A DNA stretch of 64,000 nt, from positions 124,001-188,000 of the forward strand of contig JAFVCE010000003.1 in the NCBI GenBank assembly GCA_017479385.1, read 5' to 3'. Source of the DNA: Bacteroidales bacterium (GTDB taxonomy: Bacteria > Bacteroidota > Bacteroidia > Bacteroidales > P3). The notes below the pieces were generated by a model that was not told the DNA's origin, made no database searches, and worked only from the letters and a program-made list of their open reading frames with translations. Every line of letters begins with the position of its first letter. Position 1 is the stretch's first letter. A program made the translations under genes and the position numbers. This document shows, piece by piece, positions 25,894 to 34,847 of the stretch.

Positions 25894-27399
25894 ATGGTAT
25901 CGTTCGTATTAGGAGTAATTTTGTTGGTAGTGGGCTATTGGCTCTACTCCAAGTTCATAGAGCGCCTCATCGGGGTCGACTCCAAACGCGTAACGCCCGC
26001 CGTGGCTCATCCCGACGGCGTAGACTATGTGCCAATGAAACCGTGGCGCATCTTCCTCATCCAGTTTCTGAACATCGCTGGCGTAGGCCCCATCTGCGGA
26101 GCCATCATGGGCGCCCAGTTTGGTACCGCCTCGTTCCTTTGGATAGTGTTCGGGTGCATTTTTGCCGGCGCGGTTCACGATTTCGTTTCCGGTTTCGTGT
26201 CGATAAGGATGGACGGAGCCTCGTTGCCCGAAATCCATGGCCACTACCTCGGCCGGGGCATGAAGCAATTTATGCGCGGCTTCACAGTGCTGCTTATGAT
26301 ACTGGTCGGCGCCGTCTTTGTGAACACCCCTGCCGTGCTGCTCAACCAACACTTCACGCCCGATTGGAACATCTATATCTGGGTTATCATTATTTTTGCT
26401 TACTACCTGGTAGCCACGCTATTGCCTATCGATAAACTCATCGGTCGACTTTACCCAATTTTCGGTCTATTGTTGCTGGGAATGGCTGTAGCCATAGTAG
26501 TGGCTTTCGTTATCTATCGCCCCGAAATGCCCGAGGTGTGGCAAGGCCTCTCGAACCAGCACCCCGATGCCGAACATAACCCCATCTTCCCCATGATGTT
26601 CATCTCTATCGCCTGCGGTGCCATAAGTGGCTTCCACGCTACCCAAAGCCCCCTCATGGCTCGCTGCATGGTCAACGAGCGCCAGGCACGCCCCATCTTC
26701 TACGGGGCCATGATTACCGAAGGCATCGTGGCACTGATATGGGCTGCTGCGGCAACGGTGTTCTACCACGACCCCGTTTTGGCGCAAAAAACCATGGTCG
26801 ACGGCCACCCACTGGGCGGCAACGCTATGGTGGGCGTTATCGCTGGCGAATGGTTCGCGCCTGTTATTGCCACAATCTGCATCCTGGGCGTGATAAGCGC
26901 TGCCGTTACCAGCGGCGACACAGCCCTGCGTTCGGCTCGCCTCATCGTGGCCGATTTTATGCACATCGACCAAAAGCCCATCGGCAAGCGCCTACTCGTG
27001 GCCATGCCAGTCTTTGCAATGGCTGCTGCCTTATTGGTCTTCTCTATAGCCAACCCCACCGGTTTCGACTACATTTGGCGCTACTTCTCGTGGGCCAACC
27101 AGGTGCTGGCCATGGTCACCCTGTGGGCCATCACGGTCTTCATTTCGCGCCTGCGCCGTGGCGGCTGGTATTGGATAACGCTTGTGCCAGCCATCTTCAT
27201 GTCGATGGTTACCGTGAGTTTTGTCTTCGTGGCCTATAAAGAAGGACTCGGCGCTCTGTTGCCGAGACCGGTTGGCTACTCGATAGCAGCGGCGATTTCG
27301 GTCTGTTTTACGCTGCTCTTTTTCCGCAGCCTTTCGCGCTATCGCAGCCAGCAAAACACCGATTCGGGAAGCTCCGAAAAAATAATTTCGCAAAAATAA
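25894..27399 (+). CDS. Carbon starvation protein CstA family transporter
   Basis: A 501-residue membrane protein with about 13 hydrophobic segments. Family signatures are the early AGVGPICGAIMGAQFGTASFLW region near residues 63-85, HDFVSGFVSIR and the later SGDTALRSARLIVADF. CstA relatives import peptides or pyruvate. It is shorter than E. coli CstA (about 700 residues), as is common for the Bacteroidetes form. Transcribed alone from the promoter at 25861. Confidence 0.93.
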   Translation: MVSFVLGVILLVVGYWLYSKFIERLIGVDSKRVTPAVAHPDGVDYVPMKPWRIFLIQFLNIAGVGPICGAIMGAQFGTASFLWIVFGCIFAGAVHDFVSGFVSIRMDGASLPEIHGHYLGRGMKQFMRGFTVLLMILVGAVFVNTPAVLLNQHFTPDWNIYIWVIIIFAYYLVATLLPIDKLIGRLYPIFGLLLLGMAVAIVVAFVIYRPEMPEVWQGLSNQHPDAEHNPIFPMMFISIACGAISGFHATQSPLMARCMVNERQARPIFYGAMITEGIVALIWAAAATVFYHDPVLAQKTMVDGHPLGGNAMVGVIAGEWFAPVIATICILGVISAAVTSGDTALRSARLIVADFMHIDQKPIGKRLLVAMPVFAMAAALLVFSIANPTGFDYIWRYFSWANQVLAMVTLWAITVFISRLRRGGWYWITLVPAIFMSMVTVSFVFVAYKEGLGALLPRPVGYSIAAAISVCFTLLFFRSLSRYRSQQNTDSGSSEKIISQK

Positions 27400-27421
27400 A
27401 CCATAATTACAGAAAAAGTTG

Positions 27422-27429
27422 TATCTTTG
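27422..27429 (+). promoter_or_regulatory. Bacteroidetes -7 element for the secreted repeat protein
   Basis: TATCTTTG, 17 bp before the ATG at 27447. Confidence 0.65.
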
Positions 27430-27446
27430 CAGTCGCAATTCGTAGT

Positions 27447-28280
27447 ATGAAAATGAAAAAGATAATCGTAATTCTCCTTGCGCTGACAGCCACTGCCACC
27501 GCCATGGCTGGCAACCGTCCGCGCAAAAATTCGCGCGCCGAGATGGGCATAAACGGCAATGCAATATACGTTATTGAGTACACCTACAACCTCCGCGGAG
27601 GTCGCGACGGTGGCCGCCAACTCATCTGTATCGACTCTATCACGTTCGACAAACGAGGCAACCTGCAAGACAAATTCCGCACCAAAGACGGCGAGTTTAT
27701 CTGGTACAGCTACTACTTCGACGTCAATGGCTATTCGCTGGGTTGGAACGAATATAACCGCGCCAAAATCCTCACCGGCCGCACCGCCTACCTCAACGAC
27801 AAGGATGGCAACCGCATTGAACGCACCGTCTTCCTCGGCAACGAGATGACCAAAAAAGAGAGCTCCAAGTACCAGAACGGTCGCCTTGTCGAGGAGCAGA
27901 GTTTCGGCCCCGACGGCGAAATGACCGAAAAACGCCTCTACAAATACGACAACCAGGGCAACTGCTCAGAGATGGAGTTCTACAGCCGCGACGGCGAACT
28001 CATGCAGCGCTACCTCTACAAATACGACCAGCGTGGCAACCGCATTGAGTGGCGCTTCTACGACGCCGACGAATTCCTCTCGGCCCTAACCACCTACTAC
28101 TACGACGACCACGACAACCTAATCGAAATCTCCTCGTTCAACTACGACGAACACCTCAACTGGAAACATTCATATATATATGAATACGACGAGGACGACA
28201 ACTGGGTGCGCCAAACCATACTGCGCAACAACGTCCCCTACCAGGTTATCGAACGCGAAATTGCTTTCCCCGTGTATTAA
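27447..28280 (+). CDS. Exported protein with YD-like tandem repeats
   Basis: A 277-residue protein with a signal peptide (cleavage near AMA-GN at 21). From about residue 60 on it holds five or six degenerate repeats of roughly 25-30 residues, each around a core like YKYDxxGNxxExxFYxxDGEL, related to RHS/YD repeats that form beta-hairpin strips. There is no RHS toxin core or C-terminal domain. Probably a small surface or periplasmic beta-repeat protein of unknown function. Codon use matches neighbouring genes. Confidence 0.85.
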   Translation: MKMKKIIVILLALTATATAMAGNRPRKNSRAEMGINGNAIYVIEYTYNLRGGRDGGRQLICIDSITFDKRGNLQDKFRTKDGEFIWYSYYFDVNGYSLGWNEYNRAKILTGRTAYLNDKDGNRIERTVFLGNEMTKKESSKYQNGRLVEEQSFGPDGEMTEKRLYKYDNQGNCSEMEFYSRDGELMQRYLYKYDQRGNRIEWRFYDADEFLSALTTYYYDDHDNLIEISSFNYDEHLNWKHSYIYEYDEDDNWVRQTILRNNVPYQVIEREIAFPVY

Positions 28281-28419
28281 TAAGGTGCGCGACCAAACCA
28301 AGGCCAACGCTTACGCCAGTTAGGTCAACCAGAACTAAATCGGCAATAAATAAGGTTCCGAAATAAGCAATAACAAAAAACGGCGACGGGTCGATGCTGA
28401 ATAACAGACAGGATTGAAG

Positions 28420-28842
28420 ATGAAACAAAAGAGCACACTGTTCATTGTGTTGGCAATCATTGTCAGTTGTTTCGGTCTCGCAGGTTGTACGGGCCTCAAG
28501 GTGGCCAGCAACAGCGACTTTGCCCAGACTTCGGTCGCGCCGTTCAACCAAAACAACTTTCGCGTTGTGAAGCGTGTGCGTGGCGAATCGTCGGTAACAA
28601 AAATTTTCGGCCTCGGCGGAATGGGTAATAAATATCTGAAAAACAGTGCTATAACAGATATGTACGACAACGCTAACCTCACCGGGTCACAGACAATTGT
28701 CGACGTGAGAGTTATCCGTTCCACCCGCGCCATCTTAGGCCCTGTCTACACCGAGTCGATGGTCGTAGCCACAGGCACCGTCATCGAATTTACCGGCCCT
28801 GCCCAGGACCCCAACCCCAAGGCTGTAAAGATTGTGCAATAA
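28420..28842 (+). CDS. Small lipoprotein of unknown function
   Basis: A 140-residue protein with a lipoprotein signal peptide (lipobox LAGC, cysteine near residue 23) and a compact beta-rich remainder with IVDVRVIRSTRAILGPVYTE. I chose the ATG at 28420 over the TTG at 28414. No promoter of the usual type is visible in the preceding 139 bp, so it may share the transcript of the upstream gene. Its last 44 bp are repeated at 29177-29220. Confidence 0.8.
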   Translation: MKQKSTLFIVLAIIVSCFGLAGCTGLKVASNSDFAQTSVAPFNQNNFRVVKRVRGESSVTKIFGLGGMGNKYLKNSAITDMYDNANLTGSQTIVDVRVIRSTRAILGPVYTESMVVATGTVIEFTGPAQDPNPKAVKIVQ

Positions 28843-28858
28843 GGGTGCTTAAAATCAG
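28799..28858 (+). repeat. First copy of a duplicated gene tail
   Basis: This stretch covers the last codons and stop of the small lipoprotein gene and about 15 bp beyond. It matches 29177-29236 with few mismatches (for example both copies have GCTGTAAAGATTGTGCAATA). The two copies flank the orphan antitoxin-like gene as direct repeats. Confidence 0.85.
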
Positions 28859-28892
28859 CGAAGTAGACTTAATCCTACAATAAATACTGGCT

Positions 28893-29120
28893 ATGGACAC
28901 TGTGCAGATAACATTAAATGCCGAAAACAAGGGCGTGGTCGAAATCCTGCGAAGCCTCTTGTTGCAGATGAAAGGCGTGAGCAATGTGTCGATTAGCATC
29001 GACAACGACTTCGACATCACCTCGACGCCAGCCTACCAAGAGGCAATAGAAGATATTGCAAGCGGCCGAGTTTACCGCGCGGCTAACGCGAAAGAGATGT
29101 TTGCTCAAATACTTGACTGA
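28893..29120 (+). CDS. Antitoxin-like small protein without a partner toxin
   Basis: A 75-residue protein whose C-terminal half (AYQEAIEDIASGRVYRAANAKEMFAQIL) looks like type II antitoxins of the Bacteroidetes, where an E-D-x-x-x-G-R-V segment is followed by a toxin-binding helix. Normally a RelE/YafQ-type toxin gene overlaps or follows. Here no toxin frame follows; instead there is a copy of the upstream gene tail. It may be a remnant of a toxin-antitoxin pair or a stand-alone regulator. Confidence 0.65.
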   Translation: MDTVQITLNAENKGVVEILRSLLLQMKGVSNVSISIDNDFDITSTPAYQEAIEDIASGRVYRAANAKEMFAQILD

Positions 29121-29176
29121 TGTATGAATAGTGCAGCCAACCGATAGAGTAGTATATATGCTTCGCGCGCTACCAC

Positions 29177-29220
29177 CTGCCCAGGACCCCAACCCAAAAG
29201 CTGTAAAGATTGTGCAATAA
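29177..29220 (+). pseudogene. Duplicated 3' end of the small lipoprotein gene
   Basis: Reads on as the last residues of the lipoprotein at 28420 (AQDPN-KAVKIVQ, then stop) but has no start or signal peptide. It is a fragment, probably left by a duplication or by the insertion of the antitoxin-like gene. Only three to four base differences separate it from the intact copy within the coding part. Confidence 0.75.
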
Positions 29221-29288
29221 GCACACTGAAAATCAAGGCGATAAATAAAATAGCGGCATTTATTTGCTTCGGCACATAATAAATGCCG

Positions 29289-29296
29289 TATTTTTG
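29289..29296 (+). promoter_or_regulatory. Bacteroidetes -7 element for uvrB
   Basis: TATTTTTG, 13 bp before the chosen uvrB start at 29310. It overlaps the alternative start at 29283, which is therefore unlikely. Confidence 0.65.
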
Positions 29297-29309
29297 CGTT
29301 AATGTTGTT

Positions 29310-31373
29310 ATGAACTTTGTGCTCAAATCGGATTTTGCCCCCATGGGCGACCAGCCCGAGGCCATTCGCCAGCTGGTCGAGGGGGTGCGTAGCGGGCAGC
29401 GAGCACAGGTGTTGCAGGGCGTTACGGGCTCGGGCAAGACCTTTACTGTGGCCAACGTCATTAAGGAGCTGGGCCGCCCCACTCTGGTTATGAGCCACAA
29501 CAAAACCCTGGCCGCACAGCTCTACGGCGAGTTCAAGCAGTTCTTCCCCGACAACGCGGTCGAGTATTTCGTCTCCTATTACGACTACTACCAGCCCGAG
29601 GCCTACATTGCCGCCACCAACACCTATATCGAGAAAGACTTGGCCATCAACGACGAACTCGAAAAACTGCGCTTGCGCGCCTCGTCGGCCCTGCTCAGCG
29701 GCCGCCGCGACGTTATTGTGGTTAGCTCGGTGAGTTGCATCTATGGCATTGGTAACCCCGACGAGTTCAAGCGTGGCACCATCAACCTCCACCTCGGCGA
29801 CCGCATTAGCCGCGACAACCTGCTGCTGCGTTTGCTCGACGCGCAATATGTGCGCAACGAGATTGAGTTCGTCAACGGTCGCTTTCGCGTCAAGGGCGAC
29901 ACCGTCGACATCTTCCCCTCGTTTGCCGATTTCTGCTACCGCATAAGCTTTTGGGACGACGAAATAGAGCTGCTCGAAAGCTTCGACCCCGTGAGCGGAC
30001 AGCTGATAGACCGTTTCGACGAGGTGACCATCTATCCCGCTTCGAACTTCCTTACCTCGAAAGAGACCATGGCCGACGCCCTGCTGCAAATCCAGCGCGA
30101 TATGTACGAGCGCCGCGACTACCTTTATTCGATTGGCAAAAACCTCGAGGCCAAACGCCTCGAAGAGCGCGTTAACTACGACGTCGAGATGATTCAAGAA
30201 ATAGGCTACTGCTCTGGTATCGAGAACTATAGCCGCTATTTCGACGGCCGCCAGCCAGGTTCGCGACCTTTCTGCCTGATAGACTATTTTCCCGACGACT
30301 TCCTGCTCGTTATCGACGAGAGCCACGTAACCGTGCCTCAGATTGGCGCCATGTATGGCGGCGACCGCTCGCGCAAAACATCGCTCGTCGAGTACGGCTT
30401 CCGCCTGCCTTCGGCGCTCGACAACAGGCCGCTCAAATACGACGAGTTCTACAACCTCACCGGCCAAACCATCTACATCAGCGCCACACCGGCCGACTAC
30501 GAGTTGGCCGAGGCCGAGGGCGTGGTGGTCGAACAGGTAATACGCCCCACCGGCTTGCTTGACCCTGTGGTCGAGGTTCGCCCCGCCGTGAGCCAGGTCG
30601 ACGACCTGCTCGACGAGATAGAAAACACCATCGACAGGGGCGAGCGTGTGCTCGTCACCACCCTCACCAAACGCATGGCCGAAGAGCTGACGTCGTACCT
30701 TACCAACCTCGGCATTCGTAGCAAGTACATCCACTCCGACGTCGAAACCCTCGAGAGGGTCGAGATAATGCGCGACCTGCGCATGGGGGTGTTCGACGTG
30801 CTGGTTGGCGTCAACCTGCTGCGCGAGGGCTTAGACCTGCCCGAGGTGAGCCTCGTGGCCATTCTCGATGCCGACAAGGAGGGCTTTCTCCGCTCCGACC
30901 GCGCCCTCATCCAGACCATTGGCCGCGCCGCCCGCAATGTGCACAGCAAAGCCATACTCTATGGCGACACAATAACCGGCTCTATGCAACGCGCCATAGA
31001 CCTCACCAACCGCCACCGCTCGAAGCAGATACGCTATAACATAGACCATGGCATTGTGCCGCGCCAAATAGTCAAATCGACCGAGGCCATCATCGGCACC
31101 ACCAGCGTCATCGAACTGGCTGCCGAAGAGGGTGGCCACCACGCCGCCACGCCAGTGTCGCGAGCTGCCGAGCCCGACGCGACCTACGCCGCCAAGAAGG
31201 CCGAAAAGCTCGACATTGCCACCATGTCTAAAACCAAAGAGCAGCTTCGCAAAGAGATTCGCGACCGTCAGCGCCTCATGCAGCAAGCTGCCAAAGAGAT
31301 GGACTTCATGTTGGCCGCCCGCTACCGCGACGAAATCAAAGCCCTGCAGTCGGCCCTCGAAACAGCCCGCTAA
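29310..31373 (+). CDS. uvrB: Excinuclease ABC subunit B (UvrB)
   Basis: DNA-damage recognition helicase of nucleotide excision repair, working with UvrA and UvrC. The 687-residue protein has Walker A GVTGSGKTFT near residue 40, the beta-hairpin region YYDYYQPEAY, the DEAD-like VIDESHVT, helicase motif VI QTIGRAARN and a C-terminal UVR domain (about 640-680) that binds UvrC. The start MNFVLKSDFAP at 29310 is set by the promoter just upstream. A 606-codon open frame on the opposite strand is a shadow of this gene. Confidence 0.97.
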   Translation: MNFVLKSDFAPMGDQPEAIRQLVEGVRSGQRAQVLQGVTGSGKTFTVANVIKELGRPTLVMSHNKTLAAQLYGEFKQFFPDNAVEYFVSYYDYYQPEAYIAATNTYIEKDLAINDELEKLRLRASSALLSGRRDVIVVSSVSCIYGIGNPDEFKRGTINLHLGDRISRDNLLLRLLDAQYVRNEIEFVNGRFRVKGDTVDIFPSFADFCYRISFWDDEIELLESFDPVSGQLIDRFDEVTIYPASNFLTSKETMADALLQIQRDMYERRDYLYSIGKNLEAKRLEERVNYDVEMIQEIGYCSGIENYSRYFDGRQPGSRPFCLIDYFPDDFLLVIDESHVTVPQIGAMYGGDRSRKTSLVEYGFRLPSALDNRPLKYDEFYNLTGQTIYISATPADYELAEAEGVVVEQVIRPTGLLDPVVEVRPAVSQVDDLLDEIENTIDRGERVLVTTLTKRMAEELTSYLTNLGIRSKYIHSDVETLERVEIMRDLRMGVFDVLVGVNLLREGLDLPEVSLVAILDADKEGFLRSDRALIQTIGRAARNVHSKAILYGDTITGSMQRAIDLTNRHRSKQIRYNIDHGIVPRQIVKSTEAIIGTTSVIELAAEEGGHHAATPVSRAAEPDATYAAKKAEKLDIATMSKTKEQLRKEIRDRQRLMQQAAKEMDFMLAARYRDEIKALQSALETAR

Positions 31374-31478
31374 GTATTTGGCCAGTTGGCCACCTTCCCC
31401 GTCGTCCCCATTAGTTGTGCAGGGCCTATCGGTCGTGCCGCAACTATGTTTTTTTTAGTCCCAATCGGCAACCCCCAG

Positions 31479-31522
31479 TTGGGGAGGGGTTAGGGAGGGG
31501 TTAAGGTCGTATTGAGGTCGAA
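31479..31522 (-). repeat. Tandem array of four 11-bp units, TACGACCTTAA type
   Basis: On the minus strand the units read TTCGACCTCAA, TACGACCTTAA, CCCCTCCCTAA and CCCCTCCCCAA, occupying 31522 back to 31479. A leader containing TTATCAAGG precedes it on the minus strand. It lies between convergent uvrB and the nucleoside kinase gene. Confidence 0.88.
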
Positions 31523-31563
31523 TAAGCCTTGATAATCAGATAGTTATATAATATGTTGAATAT

Positions 31564-31596
31564 CAGCCACATCCGAGCGTTTCCCGAATGTGGCTG
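31564..31596. terminator. Hairpin between convergent uvrB and kinase genes
   Basis: CAGCCACAT at 31564-31572 pairs with ATGTGGCTG at 31588-31596. There is no strong thymine run on either strand, so its role as a terminator is inferred from its place between two gene ends. Confidence 0.5.
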
Positions 31597-31623
31597 GTTG
31601 TTGGTTTATGTCTTATTGGAGGA

Positions 31624-33309
31624 TTAGTAGTCGAACGAGCTGCCGCCCAAAAATTCGCGCATAATCGAGTTGTAGGGTATGTATTTGGTCTCGATGGGTT
31701 CGATGAGCTCGGAGAAGGTGAGCAGTTGCTGCGCCATGGCATATTCTTCGCAGTTTTCGGGCACGGCTTTGAGTAGCGGCTCGGCATAGACTTTGAGCAC
31801 TCCCAGCTCGTAGAGCAGTGCCGAGTTGAACATCACGTTGGCGTTTTCCTGGTAGGGGAAGATGTGTTCGTGCTCGCCGCGCACCACCTCGGGCCAGCGG
31901 TGTAGGGTGTCTATAGCGCCCCAGCCGCGGAAGTTGTTGTCGCGTACCAAGCGGCGTACCAAGCGGTTGTCGGTGCCGTGGATGATGTTTTGGCTGTCGA
32001 TAGAGAGTTGTGTGAGGGCCGACACGTAGACTTTGAACTTCAGGCTTTCGTCAATCTGCGCGGTGAGTTTGGGGTTGAGGGCGTGAATGCCTTCGACCAC
32101 GAGAATGCTGTGTGGGCCCAATTTTAGGGTTTTGCCGCTGTAGTAGGGGTCGCCTTTCTTGAAGTCGAAGGTGGGAATGGCCACCTCTTCGCCGTCGAAG
32201 AGGCTTTGCAGATGTTCGTTGAGGAGTGGTATGTCGAGCGCGTCGATGCTTTCGAAGTCGAATTCGCCGTTGGGCAGGCGTGGGGTGCGGGCGCGGCACA
32301 CAAAGTAGTCGTCGAGCGATATTTGTTGCACGTCGTAGCCCAGCACGCTCAATTGCACACTGAGGCGTCGGCACGATGTTGTTTTGCCACTCGACGAGGG
32401 GCCTGCCAGCAGCACCATACGGGCTCCGCTTTGGCGCACCATTTCGGCTATTTCGGCATATTTTTTTTCGTGCAAAGCTTCGGCTAAGTGTATCAGATGT
32501 TGAGCGCCATGGTCGCGCACAATGCGGTTATAGTCGCTCACGGTGGCGGTGTGGAGTAGGTCGACCCACTGGTGGTGTTCGCGGAAGATGGCAAAGAGCT
32601 TGGGCGTTTCTTGGAAGTAGGAAATTTTGTCGGGGTGCTCGGTGTCGGCACACTGCAGCAGGTAGCCGTTGTCGAACACACGGAAGTCCCAGCAGGTTAT
32701 GGTGCCGGTGCTTGGGGCCAACTTGCCGGCTATCTTATGAACCGTGTCGCCCAAAAAATTAATGTCTATGTAAAGTTGGTTGAGCCCTTGCAGCAGGGTG
32801 AGTGTCTTGGGCATATGGCGGTCTTTGACCAGTTCGATGGCGTCTGATAGGAGCATGGTGCGGCTTTCGAAGGGGAGGTTCGCTTCTTGGAGCGCAATCA
32901 TGCGTTCGCGCACGCAGCGGCACACTTCGCCCTGAGGTGGCAGTGGTGCGCCCTCGCTCTCTATGCGGCAAAAAAAGCCGTTTTGCAGCGAGTGGTCTAT
33001 TTCGAGCGTGGCTTCGGGAAAGCAGTCGAGCACTGCCTTGTAGAGCATGAAGCACAGGCTGTTGCGATACAAACGGAAGCCCTGGCGGTCGCTGATGTTG
33101 AGGAATTTGATAACTTTGGGGTTATAGATTCGGTACTGTAGCGGCTCCACCTTGTTGTTCACCAGTGCGCCGAGAATGGGCAGCTGGGTGAGGCCACTGC
33201 TCGCGACGTTCTTCTTGGTGTATTGCGCTGCGAGGTCGGCCAGACTTGTGCCTTGGGCTATATTCAGACGTTCCCCGGTGTTGGAAACGATAACTTCTAT
33301 TTTTTCCAT
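31624..33309 (-). CDS. Nucleoside (uridine-type) kinase with N-terminal TGS and synthetase-like domains
   Basis: A 561-residue protein of a type found in Bacteroidetes and Firmicutes. Residues 1-60 form a TGS domain, about 70-260 resemble the second additional domain of threonyl/alanyl-tRNA synthetases, and about 295-500 form a uridine-kinase/phosphoribulokinase domain with P-loop GPSSSGKT at 303-310 and the downstream VEGIHALNP. It probably phosphorylates a nucleoside with ATP; the role of the N-terminal part is unknown. It follows dacB by 86 bp and may be the last gene of that operon. Confidence 0.88.
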   Translation of the reverse strand: MEKIEVIVSNTGERLNIAQGTSLADLAAQYTKKNVASSGLTQLPILGALVNNKVEPLQYRIYNPKVIKFLNISDRQGFRLYRNSLCFMLYKAVLDCFPEATLEIDHSLQNGFFCRIESEGAPLPPQGEVCRCVRERMIALQEANLPFESRTMLLSDAIELVKDRHMPKTLTLLQGLNQLYIDINFLGDTVHKIAGKLAPSTGTITCWDFRVFDNGYLLQCADTEHPDKISYFQETPKLFAIFREHHQWVDLLHTATVSDYNRIVRDHGAQHLIHLAEALHEKKYAEIAEMVRQSGARMVLLAGPSSSGKTTSCRRLSVQLSVLGYDVQQISLDDYFVCRARTPRLPNGEFDFESIDALDIPLLNEHLQSLFDGEEVAIPTFDFKKGDPYYSGKTLKLGPHSILVVEGIHALNPKLTAQIDESLKFKVYVSALTQLSIDSQNIIHGTDNRLVRRLVRDNNFRGWGAIDTLHRWPEVVRGEHEHIFPYQENANVMFNSALLYELGVLKVYAEPLLKAVPENCEEYAMAQQLLTFSELIEPIETKYIPYNSIMREFLGGSSFDY

Positions 33310-33395
33310 CTTCTTAGTGTGGTTGTGTTAGTGAAACGGTAAAAAGCTCTTTTTATTGTGTGTCGGCCACAAAAAAATATGCAGCCAATAGTGGT

Positions 33396-34847
33396 TCAGA
33401 GTTCGCAAATCTTGAGCAATATTTTTTCTAGTTTCGCGGCCGCATTGCGCGAGGGCCCGCTAAAGTCGTTGGCAATAATCGAGAAGCAGAGCAGCTCGCC
33501 GCGTGCGTTGGTGATGTAGCCGGCGTAGGACTTGACGCCGTCGATGGTGCCGGTCTTGACGCGCACCGTCACTTTGGGTGGCAAGCCTGGCAGCATATTG
33601 CGGGCAGTGCCGTTCTTGCCGGCCTCGGCCAGCGACACGTTGAAGTCGCTGAAAAACTGTGCGTGGCTGATGTCGGCCAAGTAGCGACACACAAAGTCGG
33701 TCGTCACCTTGTTCAGGCGCGACAGGCCACTGCCGTCGACCAAGCGCACCCCTTCGGCATTCAGGTTGTGGGCTGCGAAATACTCTTCGAATGCTTTCGC
33801 GCCGTTGTCGAAACTGCCGCGGCCGTGAGCGTTATAGCCGAGGTATTTAAAGATGCTTTCGGCGTATATGTTGTTGCTTGTCAGGTTGGTATATTGCGCA
33901 ATAATGTAGTAGGGGCTGCTGTAGTAGTCGAGAATGGTGAGGACAGTGTCGGGCACGCTAAACACCTGTTGCACGTTCGAGGTGACGTTTATGTCGTGGG
34001 TGCGGAGGTAGGTGGCGAACAGTTCGGCGCAGCTGCGCGGTGGGTCTGGCATGGCTCCGCGAACGGCAAAGTCGGGCTTTCCCATGGGTACGGTGCCTCG
34101 ATAAAGGCGCTCCGACGAGTAGGGTGCGCCATAAATAACCACGCGGTCGCCCGAATTTTCGGGTCCTGTGGCCACCTCGCAGTTGTTGCGCAGTTCCAAG
34201 CCTTTGGGCGCAACACGGTTTATGGAGGCAGGGTAGCCCATTTTCTTGCCAGGGGTGAAGTACACAAAGTACATGTTTTCGTGGAAGTTAAGTCCGTAGC
34301 TGCCGGCGCCATAGTAGTTGCCAATATCGCCCCAAACCCAGCTGTCGTTGAGTGGTTGGTTGTCGAATATGGCTGCGTTGTAGCACACCTTGCCGTTCAC
34401 GCGACGAATGCCACGTTTGCGTATGGCTTCGGTCCAGGTGCGGAAGAGCGAGTCGGGCGAGGTTTGTTTGTATCGGTACGAGCCAAGCAGTGGGTCGCCT
34501 CCACCTATAATATACAGATTGCCATTGAGGGTTCCGGTGCGGTCTATAGTTCCGCTGTAGCTAATAACGGTCTTGAAGCGGAAGTCACTGCCCAAGGTGG
34601 CAAAACCAACGCCGGTGGTGAATATTTTGGTCACCGAGGCTGGCATGACCGACTGCTGCGAGTTGTGGCTGTAGACGGCGCTGTTCTTACTTATATTATA
34701 TACGCTCACGGCCACGGTGGCGTGGCGCATCGAGGGGTCTTTCTCGGCGTCGGCCACGGCGCGTTCCACCTCGGCGAGGTTTTGGGCGCGTAGTGGCACA
34801 AAGAATAGCAGGGTTGCCGTTAGGGCTATAATGTGTATGGTTTTCAT
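33396..34847 (-). CDS. dacB: D-alanyl-D-alanine carboxypeptidase/endopeptidase (PBP4 family)
   Basis: A 483-residue periplasmic penicillin-binding protein. After a signal peptide (cleavage after LRA near 21) come the active-site SVTK (71-74), the SxN motif in DGSGLSRLN and KTGT near residue 440, all of the S13 family. It trims or cleaves peptidoglycan cross-links. The start at 34847 was chosen for the signal peptide and because it overlaps the engB stop by 4 bp; the open frame extends 32 codons further upstream within engB. Confidence 0.94.
   Translation of the reverse strand: MKTIHIIALTATLLFFVPLRAQNLAEVERAVADAEKDPSMRHATVAVSVYNISKNSAVYSHNSQQSVMPASVTKIFTTGVGFATLGSDFRFKTVISYSGTIDRTGTLNGNLYIIGGGDPLLGSYRYKQTSPDSLFRTWTEAIRKRGIRRVNGKVCYNAAIFDNQPLNDSWVWGDIGNYYGAGSYGLNFHENMYFVYFTPGKKMGYPASINRVAPKGLELRNNCEVATGPENSGDRVVIYGAPYSSERLYRGTVPMGKPDFAVRGAMPDPPRSCAELFATYLRTHDINVTSNVQQVFSVPDTVLTILDYYSSPYYIIAQYTNLTSNNIYAESIFKYLGYNAHGRGSFDNGAKAFEEYFAAHNLNAEGVRLVDGSGLSRLNKVTTDFVCRYLADISHAQFFSDFNVSLAEAGKNGTARNMLPGLPPKVTVRVKTGTIDGVKSYAGYITNARGELLCFSIIANDFSGPSRNAAAKLEKILLKICEL

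Noticed and set aside
28914..30734. 606-codon open frame on the minus strand.
   Set aside because: It lies antisense to uvrB and the antitoxin-like gene and has no recognisable domain; high GC at third positions leaves the opposite frame open.
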